From assembly GCA_041684965.1 (NCBI GenBank), contig JAWLGR010000009.1, positions 62,001-126,000 on the forward strand: a DNA stretch of 64,000 bases. Direction: 5' to 3'. Below, one piece after another: positions 8,639-18,516 of this stretch (within the stretch, counting starts at the first letter, position 1; each line of letters begins with the position of its first letter). The DNA comes from Mariniphaga sp041684965. Lineage in GTDB: Bacteria; Bacteroidota; Bacteroidia; Bacteroidales; Prolixibacteraceae. The notes beneath the pieces were generated by a model. It did no database searches and was not told where the DNA came from. It worked only from the letters and a program-made list of their open reading frames with translations. Made by a program: the position numbers and the translations under genes.

Positions 8639-11110
8639 ATGCATAAAACAGAAGAGAAACTCATTCTGGAAACTTTGAGAGAAGAAGTGGAGGGAAGATT
8701 TGGAAGGAGAATAGAACATTCGAAAGATTGCAGGTTGCTTTCTGAACGAATTTTTGAGGGCACTAACAGGCAACTGAGTATTTCTACAATTAAACGTTTT
8801 TTTGATTTAATTTCTTCCCCGTTCAATCCCTCAAAATATACCTTGGATACTTTTGCATTATACGTGGGTTTTGATAACTGGAATTCCTATACTGAAGCAA
8901 AGCCCCCCGAAGGAAATGAAGTATCCGAAGGAGAGTGTTGTAAAAATTGGAAAGATAAGTTTCACTCGATTTCTGAATCCAGCATACCGGCTATAAAATA
9001 TAAATCAAGGTATAATCCGGGAAGATTTATTCATCGGACATTTGCTGAGAGGTATTTTGAAGATTTCATTCATTCCGGAAAAACCGCTACCGTCCTGGTT
9101 GCTCCAAAAGGATATGGAAAATCAGTTATATTACTGCAATGGCTTGACACTTACTTTCCCGGTAAAAACGGGAGGTATAATGATGATTTGGTTTGCATTA
9201 TCGATGGCGGAATGTTCTTTGGGATTTATGGTCATTCTCAGAATAATGAAGTTCTTGATCAGCTTCTTGATTTTGATATAAAAAAAAATCAGAAGATATT
9301 CTCAGATCTGGATAATTCAAACCAAAAGGATTATTATTTTCTGATTATTGATGATGTGGACAAAGTGTATCCGGTAAGGGAAAAATTATACCAGATTGTC
9401 GGTAATATAATGCAACTGATATTAATTAATAAGTCCAATACATGGTTTAAAATAATTCTTACTTGCAAGCCTGAGAATCTTGAAATATTTACTTCGTTAG
9501 TATTGCAAAATCCATTGCTTGAAGAATCATTTTATAATGTCGATTTTCATAATGGAAATTATTTTGATGCCATAAACATTCCGCTTTTTAGTCGCGACGA
9601 GATAAAAAATGCCCTTGATAATTATGAAAATGCCCTGTTATTTAATTTAATAAGCCTCCAATATCCACATTTATTTAAAGTTATAAGTAATCCATTGTAT
9701 TTTTCTTTCTTTATTGAAAATGAAAATTCTTATGCAAAAGGGTTTTATGAATTAGACTTTATTAACCAGCTTGTTCAGCAAATTATTTATTCTCCACCAT
9801 TTGCTGAAGAAAAGCAAGTGCTTATTAAGAAATTCTTAAAACTTTGCATTACACAGAAAGATAAATCCATAGTTGGGAAAGGTAATTTACTGGAGGAGAT
9901 TAATTGCCGGTTGGCATACCAGGAGCTAATTAAAACAGGAATACTGTATGAATATTTTGATCCGTTTGAATCACATGGGATTTATTTAAAGGTAAGTTTT
10001 GCCAGCAATTATATATTTGAATATTTACTTGTAAAAGATTTACTTAAAACCATAACTGACGATACAACCCTTTTAAGCCATTTGTTTTCTGAATATAAAC
10101 ACGATATCTCTCTTCAGTATGCTTTGTTGGGGTGGATAGTTAAGATTGCTTTTCATGAAGGGAACACTGAATTCTTAAAGCAGGTACATCATTTTATGGA
10201 GCGCCAGTTGAATACTATAGATGAACTGAATGGTGAAACTATGCCAGGCAGCCTTCGCACAATTCAGGATGCTTTTATCCATTGTCTGAGATCAAACAGT
10301 AATTCCAGTGAGATACTGATGCCCTGGCTAGCTAAATCACGATTAGGGCGGACATTGTATTTTGAAGAATTTTTCGATATGGATAATTTGATGTTCTTTC
10401 CTGAGGAAAGCCTTAACACTTTTGCACGATACAGTAATACAGCTGATGGTGAAATGGTAATCAGATTTTTGCGTTTTATTAAAGGTTTCTATTCACTTGA
10501 TTATGAGACATGTTCTTTGGAATTTGAAGGAATTAAGGGAATCGATTTTTCATCATTATACAAACCATACTCCCTGGGGTATTATTTTGCTTCTTATTAT
10601 CTGTATGCTACAATAAATAATAACCGGATCAACAATGAAATGTTAGATATGATAATTTCGGGTTCACATAGGATCAGGCAGAAGCATCCACAAAATTACC
10701 GTTTTGTTCCACCGTTTGAATTATTTATTATTTATAACATGAACACATGTGATTTATTTGAAGAAGTGCATGTTATAGCTGAATATATAGAAAAAAATGT
10801 CAATTTTACTCAAATGAATTCATCCTGTTTTTATCAGTTTTTTAAGTTGTGCCAGGCCCGGTCGCTTTTGAATTCTGGTGAACCAAAACAAGCATTGGAA
10901 TTGTTCAGACACATAGAAATCGGTGTATTCCCTGCTCATATCCGGCATTTCATGGAATTAAATGTGAATTTAGCCCAAATTGATTTTTTCAACTATCAGA
11001 GGGAAACTTCCAGGGCCTTCAGATTGCTTTATGAAACCAGAACATTGGCAAAACAAATGGGATATAGGTTTTTTGTACAGAAAACATCAGAACTCGAACT
11101 CAAATTATAA
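8639..11110 (+). CDS. STAND-like P-loop NTPase with helical-repeat C-terminus
   Basis: The 823-residue protein starts with a domain (about 1-85) of a type I recall at the N-terminus of many Bacteroidota proteins (FGRRIEHSKDCRLLSERIF, then STIKRFF and TLDTFALYVGFDNWNSY); it is probably helical and may act as a DNA-binding or adaptor domain. Next comes an NTPase with Walker A APKGYGKS (155-162) and Walker B FLIIDD (234-239), followed by a winged-helix-like region and about 350 residues of helical repeats. This is the architecture of STAND regulators, which bind a ligand through the C-terminal repeats. It is divergent from the peptide/GH57-like operon, which it may control. An immune or toxin role cannot be excluded. 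Base composition is clearly AT-rich. Confidence 0.65.
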   Translation: MHKTEEKLILETLREEVEGRFGRRIEHSKDCRLLSERIFEGTNRQLSISTIKRFFDLISSPFNPSKYTLDTFALYVGFDNWNSYTEAKPPEGNEVSEGECCKNWKDKFHSISESSIPAIKYKSRYNPGRFIHRTFAERYFEDFIHSGKTATVLVAPKGYGKSVILLQWLDTYFPGKNGRYNDDLVCIIDGGMFFGIYGHSQNNEVLDQLLDFDIKKNQKIFSDLDNSNQKDYYFLIIDDVDKVYPVREKLYQIVGNIMQLILINKSNTWFKIILTCKPENLEIFTSLVLQNPLLEESFYNVDFHNGNYFDAINIPLFSRDEIKNALDNYENALLFNLISLQYPHLFKVISNPLYFSFFIENENSYAKGFYELDFINQLVQQIIYSPPFAEEKQVLIKKFLKLCITQKDKSIVGKGNLLEEINCRLAYQELIKTGILYEYFDPFESHGIYLKVSFASNYIFEYLLVKDLLKTITDDTTLLSHLFSEYKHDISLQYALLGWIVKIAFHEGNTEFLKQVHHFMERQLNTIDELNGETMPGSLRTIQDAFIHCLRSNSNSSEILMPWLAKSRLGRTLYFEEFFDMDNLMFFPEESLNTFARYSNTADGEMVIRFLRFIKGFYSLDYETCSLEFEGIKGIDFSSLYKPYSLGYYFASYYLYATINNNRINNEMLDMIISGSHRIRQKHPQNYRFVPPFELFIIYNMNTCDLFEEVHVIAEYIEKNVNFTQMNSSCFYQFFKLCQARSLLNSGEPKQALELFRHIEIGVFPAHIRHFMELNVNLAQIDFFNYQRETSRAFRLLYETRTLAKQMGYRFFVQKTSELELKL

Positions 11111-11159
11111 AATGGAAATGAAAGATTTTGGTCTTAATTCAGAGAATCTGGCAAATAAA

Positions 11160-11453
11160 TTACGCGACTTTTTTCACCTCATCTGAAAGTCTTTCAAATG
11201 CCTCATTGGCTGTTACGAGTAGCTCCTTTGATAAATTATTGTAGTATTGTTTTACAAGTTTTGGGTCATTTTTCCCGTCAGGATGATTTACCCGGATTCT
11301 GAATTCACGATGTTTTTCAATTACAGAACCTGCAATTTTCATTACTGCCTTTGAATCTACCTTTGGATTGTATTCCACAATATAAAAACAGTCATTTAGC
11401 ACCATTGACATCAACAGATCAATATCTTTTTTAAGATTCCTTTTGCTTGCCAT
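11160..11453 (-). CDS. Conserved Bacteroidota hypothetical protein
   Basis: This is a 97-residue soluble, probably all-helical protein starting MASKRNLKKDIDLLMSMVLND. It has no signal peptide, membrane segment or metal motif. I believe I have seen similar short proteins in other Bacteroidota without assigned function. An alternative start at 11477 adds eight residues. The facing start of coaX is 169 bp away. Confidence 0.6.
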   Translation of the reverse strand: MASKRNLKKDIDLLMSMVLNDCFYIVEYNPKVDSKAVMKIAGSVIEKHREFRIRVNHPDGKNDPKLVKQYYNNLSKELLVTANEAFERLSDEVKKVA

Positions 11454-11622
11454 AATATCAATATTTTTGTTTTGCAATGTAGTAAAATTTAGAAGTTTTG
11501 TAATTGTTTCAACTCAACGGAATTATAAAAATAAATCAATATTAAATTTACTGTATTGGTAGTCCTGCACCACATAAAAAGCTTTATCTTATAGCCATAA
11601 AAAGTTTTTAATACAGCTCTAT

Positions 11623-12432
11623 ATGTTACTTGCAATTGATATAGGCAATACTCATATCGTATTTGGAGTATATCATGAAGGGAAATGGCAGAATCACTGG
11701 CGCATACAAACTGATCCTTTAAAGACTGCCGATGAGTACGAGGTAATTTTCCGGTCATTGTTTATGGCTGGTAAAATATGTCGCACTGATATTGAAAGGA
11801 TTATTTTAAGCAGTGTAGTTCCATCATTGGTTCGTCCATTTGGAGAGATGCTTCAAGCTTTATTTGTGGATGCTGAAATTACAGTGGTAAATCCTGAGAT
11901 TTATTCATTTCTGCCATTAAAAATTCTTAATCCTTATGAAATTGGAGCTGACCTGGTAGCCAACGCTGTTGCTGCCTATCAGAAATTTGGTAAATTAACC
12001 ACTGTAGTAGATTTTGGAACAGCTTTAACATTTACCACTATCGGAGAAAATGCAGAAATTAAAGGTGTGGCCATTGCTCCGGGGTTACAGACTGCTGTTG
12101 CTGCACTGGCCGGTAAAACTGCCCAGTTGCCTTCCGTGCATCTCGCTGCCCCTCCTTCTGTTTTGGGAGTCAATACCATTCAGGCCATCCAGTCGGGTAT
12201 TGTTTTTGGTTATAGTGGCTTAGTCGATTCGATCCTGGAAAGAACAGAAAAGGAGTTGGGAGAGAAGGTGTCGGTTGTCGCTACGGGAGGATTAAGCACT
12301 GTTATTGCTCCTTATTCAAAATATATCCGGCATGTAGATCCTATGCTTACTCTGGATGGATTAATTCAAATCGGTATACTTGTCAAAGCAAATAAACCCC
12401 AAAGCATTCAAGATTCTCCTGGGCAGAAATAA
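11623..12432 (+). CDS. coaX: Type III pantothenate kinase
   Basis: CoaX phosphorylates pantothenate, the first step of coenzyme A synthesis, in the cytoplasm. The 269-residue length is normal. Family motifs are present: LLAIDIGNTHIVFG (phosphate 1 loop), DLVANAVAA with the catalytic Asp, VDFGTALTF, and APGLQTAVAALAGKTAQLP. Type III enzymes need a monovalent cation and are not inhibited by CoA. The gene stands alone, convergent with the OmpA-family gene 55 bp downstream. Confidence 0.95.
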   Translation: MLLAIDIGNTHIVFGVYHEGKWQNHWRIQTDPLKTADEYEVIFRSLFMAGKICRTDIERIILSSVVPSLVRPFGEMLQALFVDAEITVVNPEIYSFLPLKILNPYEIGADLVANAVAAYQKFGKLTTVVDFGTALTFTTIGENAEIKGVAIAPGLQTAVAALAGKTAQLPSVHLAAPPSVLGVNTIQAIQSGIVFGYSGLVDSILERTEKELGEKVSVVATGGLSTVIAPYSKYIRHVDPMLTLDGLIQIGILVKANKPQSIQDSPGQK

Positions 12433-12487
12433 CCTGCCAGCCAATTATTGTGTGCTAATCATAGGTATAGTTTGGCATGTTAAATAT

Positions 12488-13459
12488 TTAATGTGTCTGG
12501 AGAATTTGCAGCAACTCATCCAACTGGGGTGTTAATATTATTTCTGTCCTGCGGTTCATCTGTCTTGCTTCAGGTGTTTTCTCCGGAACTAATGGAATGT
12601 ATTCGCTACGTCCGGCTGCAATTATCCGTTCCGGATTTAATTCAGAGTTTTGGGTAAGAATTTTAGTCACTGCCGTAGCGCGCATTGTACTCAGGTCCCA
12701 GTTGTCTTTCACCTCCCCCGAACCACGCATTGGCACATCATCGGTATGCCCCTCCACCATGATGTTGATTTCAGTGTTATCAGCCAACAACTGGCTTAAA
12801 TTGCGCAATGCCTGCTGTCCTTTGGGGTCTACATCCCATCTTCCGGTTTTAAACAGCAGCTTTTCATCCATAGATACATAAACTTTCCCGTTTTTTTCAT
12901 GAACAGTAAGTTCATCAGTAGTAAAACCGGTTAAGGCTTTCATCACTTTCTCCTTAAGGTTTTTTACTGCCTGCTCCTGCTGGGCCAGAATCTCCTGGAG
13001 CTCAATAAGTCGGGTATTTTTTTCTTCAAGAGCGTTTTCTGCTTCGCGTAGTTTATCTTCCCGTTGGTTTAAATCATTTCTTGCATCCTGCAGTTCCTTG
13101 AGCAGCATTTCAATTTCAGAGGTACTTCCTGATTTTTGTGCCTCAAGTTGCTGGTTTATGCTTTTGATATCTCTTTCCAGGGATGCATTACGTTGTTTTT
13201 GAACATTCAGGTCGTATAAGGCTTCTTCAAGCTCGGTTGACAAATTTTTTATTTTTGTTGAAAGCTGATTATTTGCACTCTCCAGTTCCCGATTGGCTGT
13301 TTCAAGCCGGGAATTTCTTTGACTCAGCTGTTCATTTTCCTGTGTGGCATTATTTAGTTTATTTTGTGTGTCGTTAAACTTTTTCATTGATACACAAGAT
13401 GATAATAATACAAAACCGGCGATCGTTAAAAGAATATTTACTGTTCTCATTCTTCTCAA
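12488..13459 (-). CDS. OmpA-family peptidoglycan-binding lipoprotein with coiled coil
   Basis: The 323-residue protein has a lipoprotein signal ending LLSSC (Cys22), a long heptad-rich coiled coil (about 28-165) and a C-terminal OmpA/MotB domain (about 185-320) with NIMVEGHTDD, WDLSTMRATAV and NRRTEIIL. The last two motifs belong to the site that holds diaminopimelate in peptidoglycan. The protein probably links the outer membrane to the cell wall. Coiled-coil OmpA lipoproteins of this layout are common in Bacteroidota. Confidence 0.9.
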   Translation of the reverse strand: MRRMRTVNILLTIAGFVLLSSCVSMKKFNDTQNKLNNATQENEQLSQRNSRLETANRELESANNQLSTKIKNLSTELEEALYDLNVQKQRNASLERDIKSINQQLEAQKSGSTSEIEMLLKELQDARNDLNQREDKLREAENALEEKNTRLIELQEILAQQEQAVKNLKEKVMKALTGFTTDELTVHEKNGKVYVSMDEKLLFKTGRWDVDPKGQQALRNLSQLLADNTEINIMVEGHTDDVPMRGSGEVKDNWDLSTMRATAVTKILTQNSELNPERIIAAGRSEYIPLVPEKTPEARQMNRRTEIILTPQLDELLQILQTH

Positions 13460-13551
13460 ATTTTATTTTCGGATAAATTTACTTTTTTTGCAGATTCATA
13501 ACAAATTGTTCCTACATGATTAATGAACAAATCGGAGTGAACGATTTGTTG

Positions 13552-13559
13552 TATCTTTG
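13552..13559 (+). promoter_or_regulatory. -7 element upstream of dxs
   Basis: TATCTTTG lies 20 bp before the dxs start codon, a perfect match to TAnnTTTG. This implies a short leader. I found no clear -33 box. Confidence 0.5.
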
Positions 13560-13578
13560 AAAATTATTTTCGCTTGAA

Positions 13579-15486
13579 ATGACTAAAGTTAAGGAAAAAT
13601 TACTCGAACAAATAAATAGCCCAGCCGATTTAAAAAAACTGCAACCGGATGATCTTCCCATTGTTTGTGATGAGCTAAGGGAATTTATAATTGATGCAGT
13701 ATCAACGAACCCCGGACATTTTGGTGCCAGCCTTGGAGTGGTGGAACTTACTGTTGCCTTGCATTACGTATTCAACACGCCCTATGATTTGCTGGTGTGG
13801 GATGTAGGGCACCAGGCATATGGTCACAAAGTGCTTACCGGCCGTCGTGACATTTTTCATACCAACAGGAAATATAAAGGTATCAGCGGATTCCCGAGAC
13901 GTGAAGAAAGTAATTTCGATACATTTGGTGTAGGTCATTCATCTACCTCTGTTTCAGCAGCCCTGGGCATGGCGATAGCTTCGAACCTTAAGAATGAAAA
14001 AGAAAGGAATATTGTAGCTGTGATTGGGGACGGTGCCATGACAGGAGGGATGTCTTTTGAAGCACTAAATAACGTAGGTGCCAGTAAGGCGAACCTGTTG
14101 GTAATACTGAATGATAATAATATGGCGATTGATCCCAATAGTGGTGTTATTGGACAGTATCTGCTGAATATTTCCAAATCGCATACCTATAATAAAGTAA
14201 AAAAAGAAGTTTGGGAAGGATTGGGTAAATTAGATGGATTTGGTAAGGGCACCCGAAAATTCATCCAGAAAAACCAGCATGCACTTAAAAACTTGCTTCT
14301 GAAGGAAAATAATCTATTCGAAGCTTTTGATTTCCGGTATTTTGGTCCCATCGATGGTCACGATGTACAATACCTTACTGAGGTTTTGTTTGATTTACAG
14401 GAAATTCCAGGTCCAAAATTGCTCCATATTGTAACAAAAAAAGGGAAAGGGTTTTTACAGGCCGAAATGAACCAGACCAAGTTTCATGCACCTGGATTAT
14501 TTAATAAAATTACCGGGGAAATTTATACTGGCAAAAGTAAAGTAGGCGGGGTTACAAAATTTCAGGATGTATTTGGGGAAACCTTACTTGAGCTTGCAGA
14601 AATTAATGAAAAGATAATAGGTATTACACCTGCAATGCCTACCGGATGTTCAATGGATCTTATGATTGAAAAAATGCCACACCGTGCTTTTGATGTTGGA
14701 ATAGCTGAGCAACATGCCGTTACATTTGCTGCCGGTTTGGCCACACAGGGTATGGTACCTTTTTGCAACATTTATTCCACATTTATGCAACGGGCCTACG
14801 ACCAGGTTATACATGATGTAGCAATACAGAAACTGAAAGTCATTTTTTGTCTCGATCGGGGAGGACTTGTAGGGGAAGACGGGCCCACTCATCATGGTGT
14901 TTTTGATCTTGCCTATATGCGTTCTGTACCAAATGTCATTGTTTCTGCTCCCATGGATGAGGTAGATTTAAGGAACATGATGTATACTGCCCAGCTTGAA
15001 GAAGTAAATCAACCGATTTCTATCCGCTATCCACGGGGAAGCGGAATAATTGCCGACTGGAAAAAACCATTTGAAAAAATTCAGATTGGAAAAGGACGTT
15101 GCCTGACAAGTGGAAAGGGCTTAGCAATTCTGACGATTGGAAAGTCGGGCATATTCGCTCAGCAGGCTGTAAAACTGCTTGCTGAAGAAAAAATAATGGT
15201 ATCCCATTACGATATGCGTTTCGTTAAGCCATTGGATGAAGAGCTGCTCCGGACCATCTTCTCGATTTACCATAAAATACTGACTGTGGAAGACGGTACC
15301 ATTAAAGGAGGATTTGGTAGTGCTGTACTTGAGTTTATGGCCGAAAATGGTTTTTCTGCGCGGGTAAAATTACTGGGGATTCCCGATCGATTCATTGAAC
15401 ACGGTACATTGGATGAATTGTATGAGATTTGCGGGATTAATAAAAAGGGGATCATCAGAGAAGTTCATGAATTGCTTGTAAAATAG
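13579..15486 (+). CDS. dxs: 1-Deoxy-D-xylulose-5-phosphate synthase
   Basis: Dxs condenses pyruvate and glyceraldehyde 3-phosphate using thiamine diphosphate and opens the MEP isoprenoid pathway. The 635-residue length is typical. Visible motifs are the ThDP/Mg site (VIGDGAMTGGMSFEALNN), GHQAYGHKVLTGR, FGVGHSSTS, the pyrimidine-domain AEQHAVTFAAGLA, and EDGPTHHGVFDLAYMR with substrate-binding histidines. A histidine kinase gene follows after 55 bp and may be co-transcribed. Confidence 0.97.
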   Translation: MTKVKEKLLEQINSPADLKKLQPDDLPIVCDELREFIIDAVSTNPGHFGASLGVVELTVALHYVFNTPYDLLVWDVGHQAYGHKVLTGRRDIFHTNRKYKGISGFPRREESNFDTFGVGHSSTSVSAALGMAIASNLKNEKERNIVAVIGDGAMTGGMSFEALNNVGASKANLLVILNDNNMAIDPNSGVIGQYLLNISKSHTYNKVKKEVWEGLGKLDGFGKGTRKFIQKNQHALKNLLLKENNLFEAFDFRYFGPIDGHDVQYLTEVLFDLQEIPGPKLLHIVTKKGKGFLQAEMNQTKFHAPGLFNKITGEIYTGKSKVGGVTKFQDVFGETLLELAEINEKIIGITPAMPTGCSMDLMIEKMPHRAFDVGIAEQHAVTFAAGLATQGMVPFCNIYSTFMQRAYDQVIHDVAIQKLKVIFCLDRGGLVGEDGPTHHGVFDLAYMRSVPNVIVSAPMDEVDLRNMMYTAQLEEVNQPISIRYPRGSGIIADWKKPFEKIQIGKGRCLTSGKGLAILTIGKSGIFAQQAVKLLAEEKIMVSHYDMRFVKPLDEELLRTIFSIYHKILTVEDGTIKGGFGSAVLEFMAENGFSARVKLLGIPDRFIEHGTLDELYEICGINKKGIIREVHELLVK

Positions 15487-15541
15487 GATAATAATTGTAA
15501 ATTTCTCTCGTTTTCAAGAAAAACTTTATAATAACCTTACC

Positions 15542-16726
15542 TTGGATATTTACCTGAAAAGAAAGCGTGGGAAAATTTTACTGCTCATTGTAGCTGTCAT
15601 TATTGGAATAGCTTCGTTGCTTTATACCGATTGGCTGACAGAAAAAATGGCCGGTGAGGAACGCAAAAAAGTTGAGTTGTGGGCAGAAGCTACCAAAAGA
15701 CTTGCAGAAGCAGGGATACAAAACAGCAATGAAGCCAATATGGAGCAACTTACCACTGCATACCTGTCCCTTATTCATACCATCCTGGAGCAAAATACAA
15801 CCATACCTCTAATTATCACTGAACCCGATGGCAGCTTAAATATTCATGCCAATATAGCATATACTGAAGGAAGAAGGCAGCAGGTATTGAACAAAGAGTT
15901 AAAAAAGATGAAGGCTCATGCTGAACCTATTCTGATTGATCTTTCTGAGGGTGAATTTTTGTATCTCTACTACCGAGAATCAAATTTATTGCGCAACCTT
16001 AGGTACTATCCGTTTGTTCAGCTGTTTGTTATTATCGTATTCATTGTAGCAGCATATTCAGCGTTTAGTGCAACTCAACGTGCTGAGCAGAATCAGGTGT
16101 GGGTGGGTATGTCGAAAGAAACTGCTCATCAGCTTGGTACCCCAATATCTTCTCTTATGGCATGGATTGAATTGCTCAAGCTTCAGGAAATCGATCCCGA
16201 GTTAATTAAAGAATTTGAAAAGGACATTCACCGACTCGAAAAAATCACCGAACGGTTTTCGAAGATCGGTTCCAAACCTGAATTGGTGCCTTCCAATGTT
16301 GCAGAGGTATTGATTTCAACTGTAAGTTACCTGAAGACCCGGTCATCAGTAAGAATGAAGTTTGAACTCATACTGGGTGAGGAAAACTTGCCGCTGATCC
16401 CTCTGAATCCTGCCTTGTTTTCCTGGGTAATTGAAAATCTATGTAAAAATGCAATTGACGCAATGGATAATGCAGGTACTATAACCATTCGTTTGCAGGA
16501 AAAAGAAAATGAACTGGTAGTTGATGTTACTGATACAGGTAAAGGAGTTGCCAAATCAAATTTCAAAACCATCTTTCAACCCGGTTTTTCAACAAAGAAA
16601 AGAGGATGGGGGTTGGGCCTTTCATTGGCTAAACGCATCATAGAAAATTACCATAAAGGAAAAATTTTTATTAAATGGTCGGAAACAGGAAAAGGAACAA
16701 CCTTCCGGATAATTCTAAATAAATAA
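15542..16726 (+). CDS. Membrane sensor histidine kinase
   Basis: The 394-residue protein begins with a membrane helix (about 11-28), then an extracytoplasmic sensor of about 125 residues, a second helix (about 157-176) and a kinase core. The phosphorylated residue is His196 in SKETAHQLGTPISSLMAW, with N box ENLCKNAIDAM, G1 DTGKGV and G2 GWGLGLSLAKRI. The best start is a TTG, since an ATG would remove the first membrane helix. No response regulator is adjacent, so the partner lies elsewhere. The signal is unknown. Confidence 0.88.
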   Translation: MDIYLKRKRGKILLLIVAVIIGIASLLYTDWLTEKMAGEERKKVELWAEATKRLAEAGIQNSNEANMEQLTTAYLSLIHTILEQNTTIPLIITEPDGSLNIHANIAYTEGRRQQVLNKELKKMKAHAEPILIDLSEGEFLYLYYRESNLLRNLRYYPFVQLFVIIVFIVAAYSAFSATQRAEQNQVWVGMSKETAHQLGTPISSLMAWIELLKLQEIDPELIKEFEKDIHRLEKITERFSKIGSKPELVPSNVAEVLISTVSYLKTRSSVRMKFELILGEENLPLIPLNPALFSWVIENLCKNAIDAMDNAGTITIRLQEKENELVVDVTDTGKGVAKSNFKTIFQPGFSTKKRGWGLGLSLAKRIIENYHKGKIFIKWSETGKGTTFRIILNK

Positions 16727-16846
16727 AGTTTAAAATTTTACTGACCAAAAATATGGAGACAAACCCTGGAGCTAAAAAGTAAAGCTGTTCAATACAGAAA
16801 CATAGGTTTCCAGAAAATCAGTGCTTCCAGCTGCATAAAAAAACTG

Positions 16847-16854
16847 TATCTTTG
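16847..16854 (+). promoter_or_regulatory. -7 element upstream of the GH3-family gene
   Basis: TATCTTTG matches TAnnTTTG and lies about 110 bp before the start codon. This would give a leader of roughly 100 nt in which I recognise no structure. Confidence 0.4.
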
Positions 16855-16963
16855 TTCTGCTTCCATTGCAGGGTCCTTTGTCCATTGAAAAGAAGACCTT
16901 GTTAAGGATGTCGGTTGTTTTCAATTAGAGCACATTTTTTTTGTATTTTATTTTATAATAATT

Positions 16964-18478
16964 ATGCCACTTCTTAATACGGTAATAAATTGGTTAAATC
17001 TTAAGCGTAACTATCAAATACAGCTGTACAGTGAATATCCATATAATATTCAGATGGAAACACTGCATTATTTGTTGCGGAAAGCCCAGGATACATGGTG
17101 GGGTAAAAAGTATAAATTCAATGATATACACTCTCTTGAGACTTTTAAAAAATCTCTCCCATTGCAAACTTATGATGATATAAAGCCTTTTGTAGATCGG
17201 TTACGTGAGGGTGAAAATGATTTGTTGTGGCCGGGTGAAGTAAAATGGTTTGCAAAATCTTCAGGCACTACCAGTGATAAAAGCAAGTTCATTCCGGTAA
17301 CCAAGGATGCCCTGGAAGATTGCCATCTTCGGGGACCAAAAGACGTTTTCGCCATTTATATAAAAAATTATCCTGAGACGAGGGTGCTGAAGGGAAAAAC
17401 TCTCACGCTTGGAGGAAGTCACCAGATTAATAATTTCAGCAATAATTCCTATTATGGAGATCTGTCGGCTATTTTAATTGAGAATGTACCCTTCTGGACT
17501 AACTTTATACGGGTTCCCCCCGCAGAGATTGCCCTTATCGAAGAATTTGAAGAAAAAATGGAACAGATAATTGATCTAACGCTCGATCAGAATGTAACAT
17601 CACTTGCCGGTGTGCCTTCCTGGTACCTGGTTTTGCTGAAACGCATCCTTGAAAAAACTGGAAAAAACAATATCCTGGAAGTATGGCCTAACCTGGAAGT
17701 TTTTACACATGGTGGAGTGAATTTTGAACCATACAGGGAACAGTATAAAAAAATCATTCCTTCAGACGATATGCACTACATGGAAACATACAATGCATCG
17801 GAAGGATTTTTTGCAATTCAGGACGATCCATCCCGGGCCGACATGCTTCTGATGCTTGATTACGGAGTGTATTATGAATTTATTCCAATGGAAGAATTTG
17901 GCAACGATAATCCAAGGGTGCTCTCACTGGAGGAGGTGGAACTGAATGTGAATTACGCTTTGGTAATCTCTACAAACGCAGGTTTATGGCGTTACCTCAT
18001 TGGCGATACCATTCAGTTTACGGGTAATAATCCCTACCGGTTGAAAATTACAGGTCGGACAAAACATTTTATTAATGCTTTCGGAGAGGAGGTAATTATT
18101 GATAATGCAGAGAAAGCTTTGCAGAAAGCCTGCTATGAAACAAGTGCCGTAATCAATGAATATACAGCTGGTCCGATTTTTATGACCGGCAATAGTAAAG
18201 GCGCCCATCAATGGATAATCGAATTTGAAAAAATGCCTGAAGATGAAATTCAATTTGTCACTATTCTTGATAAAAGTCTGCAGGATCTGAACTCGGATTA
18301 TGAAGCCAAACGCTATAAAAGTCTTACCCTGGAACAAATTCACCTGGTGGTGGCACCTAAGGGTACATTTTATCAATGGATGAAAAACAGGGGGAAAATC
18401 GGAGGGCAGAATAAGATTCCCAGGTTATCAAATGATCGAAAATACCTTGACGAACTCCTGAATATTATAAGGAAATAG
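16964..18478 (+). CDS. GH3-type acyl-adenylate-forming ligase
   Basis: This 504-residue protein belongs to the GH3 (auxin-responsive) family of the ANL superfamily, which adenylates a carboxylate and joins it to an amine. The ATP-binding motif reads FAKSSGTTSDKSKFIPV, and YNASEGFFAIQ, GLWRYLIGDT and NAFGEEV are the later family motifs. In plants these enzymes conjugate hormones to amino acids. Bacterial members are frequent in Bacteroidota with largely unknown substrates. It sits 38 bp upstream of a nucleoside kinase gene with which it may be co-transcribed. Confidence 0.9.
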   Translation: MPLLNTVINWLNLKRNYQIQLYSEYPYNIQMETLHYLLRKAQDTWWGKKYKFNDIHSLETFKKSLPLQTYDDIKPFVDRLREGENDLLWPGEVKWFAKSSGTTSDKSKFIPVTKDALEDCHLRGPKDVFAIYIKNYPETRVLKGKTLTLGGSHQINNFSNNSYYGDLSAILIENVPFWTNFIRVPPAEIALIEEFEEKMEQIIDLTLDQNVTSLAGVPSWYLVLLKRILEKTGKNNILEVWPNLEVFTHGGVNFEPYREQYKKIIPSDDMHYMETYNASEGFFAIQDDPSRADMLLMLDYGVYYEFIPMEEFGNDNPRVLSLEEVELNVNYALVISTNAGLWRYLIGDTIQFTGNNPYRLKITGRTKHFINAFGEEVIIDNAEKALQKACYETSAVINEYTAGPIFMTGNSKGAHQWIIEFEKMPEDEIQFVTILDKSLQDLNSDYEAKRYKSLTLEQIHLVVAPKGTFYQWMKNRGKIGGQNKIPRLSNDRKYLDELLNIIRK

Positions 18479-18516
18479 TTTTATTTTATTATTTTCGAAC
18501 ATTTATCAACAAAACC

